Below are positions 21,845 to 29,510 of a stretch of DNA of 64,000 nucleotides, one piece after another. Position numbers and translations under genes: made by a program. The stretch's first letter is position 1; every line of letters begins with the position of its first letter. The notes under the pieces were generated by a model that saw only the letters and a list, made by a program, of their open reading frames with translations, was not told where the DNA came from and did not search any database. This DNA is from CAWAQA01 sp963784065. Lineage in GTDB: Bacteria; Acidobacteriota; Vicinamibacteria; Vicinamibacterales; UBA2999. Location: NCBI GenBank assembly GCA_963784065.1, contig CAWAQA010000006.1, positions 496,001 to 560,000 on the forward strand, written 5' to 3'.

Positions 21845-22736
21845 TCATACTCCCCGATCGAGCGCGTCGAGAAACTGGCGGACGACGGCGGCCGGGTCCT
21901 GGCGCTCGCCGTCAACGGCGTAGTTCATCCGGCGCATGTCGCGTGCCGTCGACGCGGCCTGCTGACACGGGACAACGCCGCTCCGATTGCCGGGATGGCG
22001 CAGCAGAGTCGCCGCATGCACGACCGGGACGGCGTCGTAGGGCGGAAAATACTGGCGATCGTCCTCGAGCACCGCGAGGCCGAGCACGTCGATGAGTCCG
22101 GCGGTCGCATCGCCGGCAATGACATCCACCTCGTCCTGTGCGAGGGCACGGTAGATCAACGACAGATCCATCACGCGCGGCGCGGTCGCTGAAGCGCAGG
22201 CCGTAGGCGGACGCAAGCCCGCGATACCCGTCCTCGCGTTCGAGGAACTCGTAGCCGAATCCGGCCCGCCACGCCGGCGCGTGTGAACCGAGCTGCGACA
22301 GCTTCGTCAGGCCGCGCGCCGCGCGCGTCGGCGCCGCGCACGAGGATGGCAAAGGTGTTGTTGAAGCCCAGCGGCGCCAGCATCGTCCGGCCGGTGTCCG
22401 CGTACTGCTCGCGGATGACCTCGAGGACCGCGGCCGGATCGCGCTCGCACCGGACGCTTGAACACCGCCGTCAGCGCGGTGCCGCTGTACTCCACGTAGA
22501 GGTCGATGTCTCCGGTCTGCAACGCCCGATCGCAGATGAAGGTGCCTCCCAGATTCAGCCGCCGATCCACCGGCAGCCCGGCATACCGCTCGATCGCCTG
22601 CGCCATCAACTCGCCAAGGATCACCTGCTCGGTGAAGTTCTTCGAGCCGACGACGATGCGTTCCTCCGAGGAGTACGCGGCGGCCGCGAGGCCGATGCCC
22701 AAGCAGGGCGACGACAGCCGCGACGGCCGGCGCCAC
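21845..22736 (-). CDS. Osmoprotectant-type ABC transporter substrate-binding protein (frameshifted)
   Basis: SEERIVVGSKNFTEQVILGEL and NLGGTFICDRALQTGDIDLYVEYSGTAL are the signature of the OpuCC/OsmX/EgtU substrate-binding fold for quaternary ammonium or betaine-like ligands. The C-terminus ends in VVRQFLDALDRGV. A GTG at 22736 would give a hydrophobic leader (APAVAAVVALLG). The permease frame upstream has no stop before this point, so permease and binding domain may be one fused protein, as in EgtU-type transporters. Several shifts prevent a firm choice. The ligand is not determinable here. Confidence 0.75.
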
Positions 22737-22737
22737 C

Positions 22738-23386
22738 TTGCGCCGGCGATGATCCCGCGACGCCGACGACGCGTGCCGCCGCGTAGAGCAGCGCGTCAAT
22801 CGTGATGGCGAGCGCCGCGACGGGAATCGCACCGGCGAGAATCACCGTCGCATCGACCATCGACAGCCCGCGGTAGATGTACTCGCCGAGACCGCCCGCG
22901 CCGATCGCGGCCGCGATCGTGACGGTGCCGACGCCGACCACCGCCGAGACGCGCACGCCGGCAATGATCGGCGGGAAACGCGAGCGGCAGCTCGACCTGC
23001 CACAGCCGCTGCATCGCCGTCATCCCCATGGCGTCGGCGGCCTCGAGGATCGCGGGATCGATCGAGCGAAGGCCGGCGGCCGTGGTGCGGATGATCGGCA
23101 GCAGCGCGTAGAGAATCAGCGCGACGAGCGCCGTGCGGGCCCCGATGCCGCCGACGAACGGCAGCGGCAGGAGGAACCCGAAGAGCGCCAGGCTGGGAAT
23201 CGTCTGCACGATGCTGGCGGCGGCCGCGAGCGGTCCGCCGATGCGCGGCCGGCGCGCGGCGACAATGCCGATCGGCACGCCCACGACAACGGCGGCAACG
23301 GTGGACGCGAGCACCAGCGCCACGTGCTGGCCGATCAGCTGCCAGAGCTCGGCCGCATGCGACTGCCAGAAGTCAAACAGCGCCAT
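22738..23386 (-). CDS. Osmoprotectant-type ABC transporter permease (frameshifted)
   Basis: The ATG at 23386 (MALFDFWQSHAAELWQLIGQH) begins a five- to six-helix permease with the OpuCB pattern: VPIGIVAARRP, ASIVQTIPSLALFGFLLPL, LRSIDPAILEAADAMGMT (the EAA loop touching the ATPase) and AAAIGAGGLGEYIYRGLSM. A frameshift lies near 22975. It overlaps the end of the ATPase gene and may continue directly into the substrate-binding domain; the end given here is only the last safe permease position. Confidence 0.75.
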
Positions 23387-24100
23387 AGGAGTCGCACCAG
23401 CAGCTTGACGGCCGGATGCGAGCAGGTCCGCAGCGCCTCCGGCGTGTCGAGCGCCGCCAGGTTTCCCTCGTCGAGCACGCCGATCCGATCCGCCAGCGCG
23501 AACGCCTCCCGCATGTCGTGCGTCACGATCACGATGGTCTTGCGCACCTGCTGCTGGATGCGCCGGAACTCGCGGTGCAGTTCCGCGCGCGTGACCGCGT
23601 CGAGCGCGCCAAACGGCTCGTCCATCAACAGCACCGGCGGGTCGATCGCGAGCGCTCGCGCCACACCGACGCGCTGCCGCTGCCCGCCCGAGAGCTGGTC
23701 CGGCCAGCGTCCGGCGAACTCGTCGGGCGGAAGACCGACCAGCGTCGAGCAGCTCGTGCGTTCGCGCCGCGATCCGCTCGCGCGGCCAGCGCGCCAAAGC
23801 GGCGACGAGCCCGACATTACGCGCGATCGACATGTGAGGGAAGAGCCCGACCTCCTGCAGCACATAGCCCGTCTGCCGCCGCAGCGTCGTCGGATCCCAC
23901 TCTCGTGTATCGCGGCCTTCCACTGTCACGCGGCCGCTGGACGGCTCGAGCATGCGGTTGATCAGTTTCAGGACCGTACTCTTTCCTGCGCCGCTGCGTC
24001 CCACGAGCGCGACAGTTTCGCCGCGACTGACGTCGAAAGTCACGTCGTGTAACACGACCCGGCTGCCGCGCTGCGCACGGACGTGCTCGAAGGCGATCAT
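23335..24100 (-). CDS. Osmoprotectant-type ABC transporter ATP-binding protein (frameshifted)
   Basis: From the ATG at 24100 (MIAFEHVRAQRGSRVVL) the protein shows Walker A GRSGAGKST, the OpuCA/ProV-like YVLQEVGLFPHMS segment, signature LSGGQRQRVGVARAL, Walker B LLMDEPFGALD and the H-loop VTHDMREAFALAD. There is no C-terminal CBS pair, so it is the short form. A shift near 23750 separates Walker A from the signature half. It is the first gene of the transporter operon and its 3' end overlaps the permease start. Confidence 0.82.
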
Positions 24101-24160
24101 CCCGCGAACTCTAACGCACGCGGCATCCGCCTTGCCACGTATCCACTCGGAGGTCCCACA

Positions 24161-24514
24161 ATGGATCAGACAAAGAATCAAGGCCAGGACGCCCAGGCGG
24201 CACAGAAACAGGGGCAGGGTCAGGGCCAGAAGCAGGGCGACCGGACGCAGGGCAACAACCCGGGCCAGGGTGGCCAGCAGAACTGGAACCAGGGACAGAA
24301 CCCGAACCGCGACAAGGCAGAAGGGTCGCGCGAGAAGGTGCGCGGCGACGAGCGCGGCGAGGGGAGCCAGGGTGAGCAGAACCGCGAGAGCGGCCAGCGT
24401 GAGCGGAGTTCCGGCATCACCAATCGTGGGATCGACCGCGAGATGAGCGAGCAGCAGGATCTGCCGGAACGCGGCCGGTCACGGTCTGACTCCGAATCGG
24501 AATCGAACCGCTGA
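24161..24514 (+). CDS. Small Gln/Gly/Arg-rich disordered protein
   Basis: The ATG at 24161 follows GGAGG at the right distance. The 117-residue product has no hydrophobic stretch; it is built of QGQGQKQGD, NNPGQGGQQNWNQGQNPN and later GSREKVRGDERGE segments, changing from Gln/Gly/Asn-rich to charged Ser/Arg/Glu-rich. It should be wholly disordered, like hydrophilins or other desiccation-type proteins. I do not recognise a family. A second very small hydrophilic gene follows one base after its stop. Confidence 0.6.
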   Translation: MDQTKNQGQDAQAAQKQGQGQGQKQGDRTQGNNPGQGGQQNWNQGQNPNRDKAEGSREKVRGDERGEGSQGEQNRESGQRERSSGITNRGIDREMSEQQDLPERGRSRSDSESESNR

Positions 24515-24515
24515 C

Positions 24516-24726
24516 ATGGCGCAATTCCCGTCTGACGTCGGGCGTACGAGCGGCGGCGGAAGCCTCGGCCACGACCAGCCGGATGACGTCGCGAAGCGAG
24601 ACGCCAGTCCGCAACGATCCGCGTGCGCGTGAGGAGGAATCGCCCGCCGAAGATGAGGCGCGGCGGCGCGGCGAGCGCGACCCGGTGATGCCGGCCGACG
24701 ACTCGACGCTGAACACGAAAATCTGA
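24516..24726 (+). CDS. Very small hydrophilic protein (frameshifted)
   Basis: An ATG at 24516, one base after the previous stop, opens MAQFPSDVGRTSGGG ... KRDASPQ. A shift by one near 24610 continues as NDPRAREEESPAEDEARR ... DDSTLNTKI with a stop at 24724-24726, about 70 residues. Composition (Asp, Glu, Arg, Ser) matches its neighbour. The downstream frame ending in TLNTKI is so protein-like that I believe in one gene with a sequence error, but short length keeps confidence low. Confidence 0.4.
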
Positions 24727-24730
24727 TCGG

Positions 24731-24795
24731 GCGCCGGGCTTCGGGCTTCGTGGCTCCGGGCCTGTGCGAGAGGCCGACCTTCAGGTCGGCTTCTG
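24731..24795. repeat. CCGGGCTTCGGGC unit followed by GGCCGACCTTCAGGTCGGC palindrome
   Basis: Two dispersed families lie side by side between convergent genes: GCCGGGCTTCGGGCTTCG (about 24733-24752) and GAGGCCGACCTTCAGGTCGG (about 24772-24791). Confidence 0.7.
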
Positions 24796-24798
24796 CGC

Positions 24799-25536
24799 AT
24801 CAGAACGTGACGAACGCGCTGCCCGAGATCGCACCCTGCGGTCTCGGGCCGTCCTCGAACGTGATCCCGGCGGTCAGCAGATAAAGGCGGGCATCGACGC
24901 GAAGTCCGGCGGCCTTGATCACGCCGCGCGTCGCGCGCGAGCAGCCAGTGCTTCAATCCGCCTCCGACGTGGTAACCCTGGCCCTCTTCGATTACCGTCC
25001 GTCCTTCGTGGAGTTGCCGGAGGTAACCCGCGCCGGCGGCGGCAAACGGGACCGTCCTCTGATCCCAGTCGTATCTCTTCCAGCATGATGACGACACGGC
25101 CCTCGATCAGATACTGATCGACCCCCTCCACGGCCGTGAGCGGCGGCGCTCCTTCCGCGTCCGCGCTGATTGACGTACGCAGCTCCGGACGGCTCAGCAC
25201 CACGCCGCCTTCGACGCTCCAGCGGCGCGTGAAGGCAAATCCGACGTCAGCGTGGAGCGACGGCGCGCCCGCCATCCGAGTCCGGGTGCTGAAGAGCCGC
25301 AGCGGCTGCGCCGGGGTCGTGTTGCCACGCACGTTGGCATCCGCCGTGCCCAGGTCCGCGCCGCCGAACCAGCCGCCGCCGATGCTGACTTCCACGCGGC
25401 GAACGGGACGCTCGCCGGTCTGGGCGTATACCGGAGCCGCGCACGCCACAGCGATGACGGTGCATGCAGCGCCCGCCATCACGGCTCCCGCGGCAAACCG
25501 GAAAGGCCGGCGCCGCCTGTCGCCGTCCACCGTCAT
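24799..25536 (-). CDS. Outer-membrane beta-barrel-like protein (frameshifted)
   Basis: A signal peptide (GAACTVIAVACAAPVYAQ) is followed by alternating strands (VEVSIGGGWFGGADLG, LHADVGFAFTRRWSVEGGVV) and an end in GSAFVTF, the aromatic C-terminus typical of outer-membrane barrels. Shifts near 25070 and 24930 break it; rejoined it has about 245 residues. Its ATG overlaps the stop of the matrixin-like protease gene (ATGA), making it the last gene of a three-gene operon. No specific family recognised. Confidence 0.65.
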
Positions 25537-26525
25537 TTCGGCCGCACCGTCACGACAAATCGCTCGCCGACGCCGCCGGCCGGAGCAACGAAGACCCGAT
25601 CGTGGAACGTGACGGCGAAATTGGCGTCCACGGGATCGCTTCCGCCGAAGAAGCTGTCGACATCGGCATCGTCGAGCGGTTCGACGCGGACGACATGCGG
25701 TCCCGGCGACAGGCCGGCGATCTGGAAGTCGCCGTCACGGTTCAATGAGAATCCGCTGATGAGCGCACCGGTCGCCGGGTTGAAGGCGACGACGTGCGCG
25801 CCGAGGATCCCGGTGCCGCTACGGACGACGGTGCCGCGCGCCGCGCCGGTCCGCTCCCTGAAATTGCCGGCCGGATACAGATCGGAGACGCCGGCGATGT
25901 CGTCCGGCTGCAGCACCCGATCCTGCGTGCTGCCCCGGCCGAACGAGATCGGGAACATCACCGCCCCCGTGCCGAGGACACGCCGGCCGCCTTCAGGCCT
26001 CGGCTCGGTCTCGCCGATCATCGAGTGCCCGAGGCCGACGAAGTGGCCGATCTCGTGGAGTGCCACCGACTCGAGATCGAACCGCGCGCTGTCGCCCGCG
26101 GCCGCCGTGGACCACTCGAACGCGGCGTTGAAGAACACGTCCGATTCGAGAATCTCGCCCGTCAACGTGTCGACGACGAAGCCGGTTGCCCCGAGCACAC
26201 GTTCCATGTCCGGCTCGTCCACGAACCCGAGCACGGACAGGTTGTCGTCCTCGAACGGCTCGGCGCCGGTGAACCCGCCGAACTGAAAGCCGATTGATGC
26301 GGTCGGCACCGCTTCCCACGTGGCGAACGCGCGCGCGATCGCCGCCTGAAACGCCGGGGCCGGAACGCCGGGCACACCGCGGTCGGTGGCGAACCAGCGC
26401 ACCGGCACGTCGTCCCACGCCACCGTCACCGTCTCGCCACGCGCCGGGAAGGAGAAATGCAGGTAGGCGGCCGCATCGTGTGGCGCCGCCAGCATGGCTA
26501 TCAGCGCGGCGATGAGCACCTTCAT
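25533..26525 (-). CDS. Matrixin-like zinc metalloprotease, exported
   Basis: The 330-residue product starts with a signal peptide (KVLIAALIAMLAAPHDAAAY). The zinc site HEIGHFVGLGHSMI is a full HExxHxxGxxH motif, and the downstream Met-turn candidate is in VMFPISFGRG, so this is a metzincin of the M10A matrixin type. FDLESVALHEIGH and QPDDIAGVSDLYP also match the family. A C-terminal domain of about 110 residues (AHVVAFNPATGALISGFS ... DGDFQIAGLSPGPHVVRV) looks like a carboxypeptidase-regulatory or Ig-like module. No pro-peptide cysteine switch is obvious. The start and stop overlap both neighbours by ATGA. Confidence 0.85.
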   Translation of the reverse strand: MKVLIAALIAMLAAPHDAAAYLHFSFPARGETVTVAWDDVPVRWFATDRGVPGVPAPAFQAAIARAFATWEAVPTASIGFQFGGFTGAEPFEDDNLSVLGFVDEPDMERVLGATGFVVDTLTGEILESDVFFNAAFEWSTAAAGDSARFDLESVALHEIGHFVGLGHSMIGETEPRPEGGRRVLGTGAVMFPISFGRGSTQDRVLQPDDIAGVSDLYPAGNFRERTGAARGTVVRSGTGILGAHVVAFNPATGALISGFSLNRDGDFQIAGLSPGPHVVRVEPLDDADVDSFFGGSDPVDANFAVTFHDRVFVAPAGGVGERFVVTVRPK

Positions 26526-27055
26526 CGCGTCCGCTCCACGATTGCACGCACCTCGCGCCGGTACGCGTCGAGCGCCACGCGGCGGCGCGCGGCGTCTCCT
26601 CGCAATCGCCGCACGCCCTGGTTCAAGCCGAACACGGTGGGGATCGCGGGTGCCCTGGCGGTCAGGAACACAACGATCTCGTCCCCGACCGAGAACTCGG
26701 GAGCGCCGACGATGATGCGGCGATAGCGGCCGACCTGTCCCTGCGGTACCCGAAAGGTCACCGTCGGCCCGGGGTTCCCCTTCAGCGCCTGGTCCACCGC
26801 CACCGTGACGAAGCTGTGAATGGACCGGCGCCCCGCCGTCATCTGCGACCGCACGTCGACCACGCGGCCGTGGACGATCAACTGCGATCCGTTGACGACG
26901 TCCGGGAAATCTGCGGGCGCGATCACGGTCGCGCGCACGGGAGTGGCGACACCGAGGGACAAGGCGCACGTGCCAAGACACAATGCCCACTTCAAGAGAC
27001 GTGCGCGGATCTTCCGGCTGAAGCCGGAAGCCACACGGAGACTGCCCGAAGCCAC
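26522..27055 (-). CDS. Exported protein of unknown function, first gene of protease operon
   Basis: The open frame begins MASGSLRVASGFSRK, but VASGFSRK is simply a translated CCGGCTTCAGCCGG repeat, so the true start is probably the TTG giving LKWALCLGTCALSLGV, a signal peptide. The mature part (about 130 residues) contains ADFPDVVNGSQLIVHGRVVDV and PQGQVGRYRRIIVGAPEFSVGDEIVVFL, an OB-like or beta-barrel pattern. The stop overlaps the matrixin start by four bases (ATGA), so the two are translationally coupled. Perhaps a partner or inhibitor of the protease; this is speculation. Confidence 0.6.
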   Translation of the reverse strand: MASGSLRVASGFSRKIRARLLKWALCLGTCALSLGVATPVRATVIAPADFPDVVNGSQLIVHGRVVDVRSQMTAGRRSIHSFVTVAVDQALKGNPGPTVTFRVPQGQVGRYRRIIVGAPEFSVGDEIVVFLTARAPAIPTVFGLNQGVRRLRGDAARRRVALDAYRREVRAIVERTR

Positions 27056-27315
27056 TTCACGCTGCTGGAAGCCGGAAAGAGACTGCCGTGGCTTCGGCCG
27101 GGTCCTTTGGACCCGGCTGGAGGCGGGTCTGAAAAGACCCGCCCTACGCGCGGATTTCCGGCTTCAGCCGGAAGTCTCACCAGCGCCCTGCGTTCAGACT
27201 TGTCGCGTGTCATCGTGAAATCCTAAGAGCGCGTTTGCGAAACTAGCCAACGCAGGCCGGGTCCTCTTGGACCTGGCTGGAGGCGAGTCCGTAAAGGCCT
27301 GCCCTACGTCCAGTT
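27005..27315. repeat. Intergenic cluster of palindromic repeats
   Basis: Between the protease operon and lpxB lie CCGGCTGAAGCCGGAAGCCAC, GGCCGGGTCCTTTGGACCCGGC, GCGGGTCTGAAAAGACCCGC, CCGGCTTCAGCCGGAAG and GGCCGGGTCCTCTTGGACC units. The GGGTCC variants keep the same architecture with a different stem. No gene is visible in the 272 bp between the coding frames. Confidence 0.8.
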
Positions 27316-27327
27316 TCGCAACCAGCT

Positions 27328-28524
27328 CTAAGCAGTACGCGCGCCGCCATGCCGGCGCGCCACCTCCAGGATGGCCTCGGCCGCCCGGCCGCTGGCGCCG
27401 TGCGCACCGAGTGCTTCCCGCACGTGACGCAGGGCCTCGCGGGTCCGCACGTGCTTTTCGTGATCGGTCAGGAAGGACACCGTTTCGTCGGCCACGCGGC
27501 GCGGCGTGAAATCCGCCTGAATCAGCTCCGGCACGATGCGCCGGCTGGCGACGAGATTCGGCATCGCATACATGTCCACGTTGACGAACGGCCTTCCGAG
27601 CCGGTACGTCAGCGGCGACAGCTTGTAGACCACCGTCATCGGCCGCTCGTGCAGCGCCGCCTGGACGGTGGCCGTGCCCGAGGCGGTAATCACCACGTCG
27701 CAGGAGGCCAGCACGTCATCGGTTCGACCGTGGACGAGGACGGGACGGCTCACCTCGCCCGCGATGTCGCGGCGTCGTCGATCGTGGGAGGCGGACTTCG
27801 GCGGCCCGAGCAGCGGCGTGAACATCGCCTCGGGAAGGTTCGGCGCGCACGCAATGACGAACTGGACGTCGGGCACGCGTTCGCGGATGAGCGGCACCGC
27901 GGCGGCCATGCCCGGCACGATGCGGTGGAGCTCGTTCGGCCGGCTGCCGGGCAGGAGCGCCACGGTCGGCGCCTCGGGAACGAGACCGCGGTCGCGCAGG
28001 AATGCCGACCGCGGCTGCGTGGACCTCGCGATGTCCACGAGCGGATGGCCGACGAACTCGACCGGCACTCCCGCACGCTCGTAGATGGCCTGCTCGAACG
28101 GGAAGATGACGAGCACCTTGTCCACCACCTGCTTCATCGTCTCCATGCGGCCCGGGCGCCAGGCCCAGAGCTGCGGGCTGACGTAGTAGACGATGGGGAT
28201 GCCGAGGCGGCGGAGGCCGGTCATCAGACGGAAGTTGAAGTCGGGAAAGTCGATGGCGACGAACACGTCGGGACGGCGCTCGCGGGCCGCGGCCACGAGC
28301 CGGCGCAGCATCGCGTACGAGCGAGGCAGAACGCGCAGCGCTTCGGTCAGACCGGTGACGGTGAGTCCCTGGAAGTCTCCAATCAGCTCTCCGCCCGCCG
28401 CCGCGAGGCGTTCACCGCCAAACCCGAAGATGTCAGCCGACGGGACCCGGCGACGCAGTTCGGCGGCCAGCGCGCCGGCGTACAAATCACCGGACGCTTC
28501 GCCGCACGACAACATGATTTTCAT
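27328..28524 (-). CDS. lpxB: Lipid-A-disaccharide synthase
   Basis: LpxB joins UDP-2,3-diacylglucosamine and lipid X to make the lipid A disaccharide at the inner membrane. The 398-residue product begins MKIMLSCGEASGDLYAG (the conserved SxGExSGD motif), then GFGGERLAAAG, FVAIDFPDFNFRL, YYVSPQLWAWRPGR, LLPGSRPNELHRI and the late ASGTATVQAALHERPMTVVYK motif. All key family motifs are present and the length is usual. The gene stands apart from lpxD (6 kb away) and is flanked by repeats on both sides. Confidence 0.93.
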   Translation of the reverse strand: MKIMLSCGEASGDLYAGALAAELRRRVPSADIFGFGGERLAAAGGELIGDFQGLTVTGLTEALRVLPRSYAMLRRLVAAARERRPDVFVAIDFPDFNFRLMTGLRRLGIPIVYYVSPQLWAWRPGRMETMKQVVDKVLVIFPFEQAIYERAGVPVEFVGHPLVDIARSTQPRSAFLRDRGLVPEAPTVALLPGSRPNELHRIVPGMAAAVPLIRERVPDVQFVIACAPNLPEAMFTPLLGPPKSASHDRRRRDIAGEVSRPVLVHGRTDDVLASCDVVITASGTATVQAALHERPMTVVYKLSPLTYRLGRPFVNVDMYAMPNLVASRRIVPELIQADFTPRRVADETVSFLTDHEKHVRTREALRHVREALGAHGASGRAAEAILEVARRHGGARTA

Positions 28525-28584
28525 CGCGCGTGTGATCTTCGTCTGCAGCTTCCCGTCGCCGGCCCACGAGCTTCAGTCCACGCT

Positions 28585-28620
28585 CTTCGGTCGGCCAATG
28601 ACCGAAGACTGTGGACCCTG
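28585..28620. repeat. GACCGAAGACTGTGGACC repeat unit
   Basis: One unit of the GACCGAAGACCG family sits between lpxB and the LolA-like gene. Confidence 0.6.
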
Positions 28621-28641
28621 GTCGGCATAGATCGGGAGAGT

Positions 28642-29388
28642 TCAGTTCTCAGGACGGGAGAAGAGCGCGGCGTCGATGGGGGTGTTCATCTCGACGCTGC
28701 GCAGCGTGCGGGTCAGGATCGTCCGCCCGTCGCGTACGAGGTCAGCCTTGAACGGCACCGCGACGCCGTCAACCTTGCGGTAGTCGGAGAAGACCTCTTC
28801 GACCTGCACGGGCTTGCCGTCCGGCCCCCCCGGTGTCGAGAACGCCTGGCGGGCGATGAGTCCCTGCGCGTCGATGAAGAGCCGCACCGGCGGCAGCTGT
28901 TCGCCGCTGATTTCGAGGACGCGCAAGACGCGTCCATCCCGGCCCTCTTCGGCCAGCAGGCGGACGGCGTACTTCCCGTCGGAGGCGGCCACGAGCATCG
29001 GGATCGTGTCGCGGCGGACGCTGTTGCTGAAATCCTCCCGCATTGGAGCGGGCACATCGTGCACGCCGGCCGGATCCCGAACCCACGCGGCGCCCGCGTT
29101 GTAGACCTGCACCACGTCCACACCCTTGATCTTCGCGTCCACGCGGAACTTGTCGGGGTACGCGACATAGGTCCGCGTCGTTGACGGCAGCGTGCCCTGC
29201 TCCATCTGGAACGCCGTGTCCGCCTCGGCGACGACTGACGTCACCTTCCTGAGCGCGTCGAGACCGCCCTTGGCGTCAACAACCCGCTTCAGCAGCGTCA
29301 TCGCCGCCGGGTCGTTCGCGGGCTGAGCCCGCGCGGTCTCTCCCGCGAGGCTGGAATAGGTCATGTGCCGGCCGAAGCCGGCCGCCAC
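28642..29388 (-). CDS. LolA/outer-membrane lipoprotein-sorting-like protein, last gene of M16 operon
   Basis: The protein has an N-terminal helix region LLKRVVDAKGGLDALRKVTSVVAEA, then a half-barrel pattern (TRTYVAYPDKFRVDAKI, VQVYNAGAAWVRDPAG, EEVFSDYRKVDGVAVPFKAD) like LolA/LppX-type lipid-binding folds. The frame opens with GTG in a palindromic repeat (MAAGFGRHMTYSSLAG); there is no signal peptide, which is odd for such a domain. It begins one base after the M16 stop and could be the severed C-terminal domain of that protein. Function unknown. Confidence 0.6.
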   Translation of the reverse strand: MAAGFGRHMTYSSLAGETARAQPANDPAAMTLLKRVVDAKGGLDALRKVTSVVAEADTAFQMEQGTLPSTTRTYVAYPDKFRVDAKIKGVDVVQVYNAGAAWVRDPAGVHDVPAPMREDFSNSVRRDTIPMLVAASDGKYAVRLLAEEGRDGRVLRVLEISGEQLPPVRLFIDAQGLIARQAFSTPGGPDGKPVQVEEVFSDYRKVDGVAVPFKADLVRDGRTILTRTLRSVEMNTPIDAALFSRPEN

Positions 29389-29510
29389 ATCAAACCGGCT
29401 CGAGCCGGCACCGCGCCTCGAGCCGGCTGAAGCCGGAGCCTGCGTCTGTCCTGTCGCGATCGCGTCTGTCGGAGGGGCCGGCTGCAGCCGGCCCTTCGAC
29501 CCGTCTCTGT
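29365..29510. repeat. Palindromic repeats lying across the M16 / LolA-like gene junction
   Basis: Units include GGCCGGCTTCGGCCGGC (start of the LolA-like gene), CCGGCTCGAGCCGG, GAGCCGGCTGAAGCCGG and GGGCCGGCTGCAGCCGGCCC. They are translated as the last 30-40 residues of the M16 protein. Confidence 0.8.
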
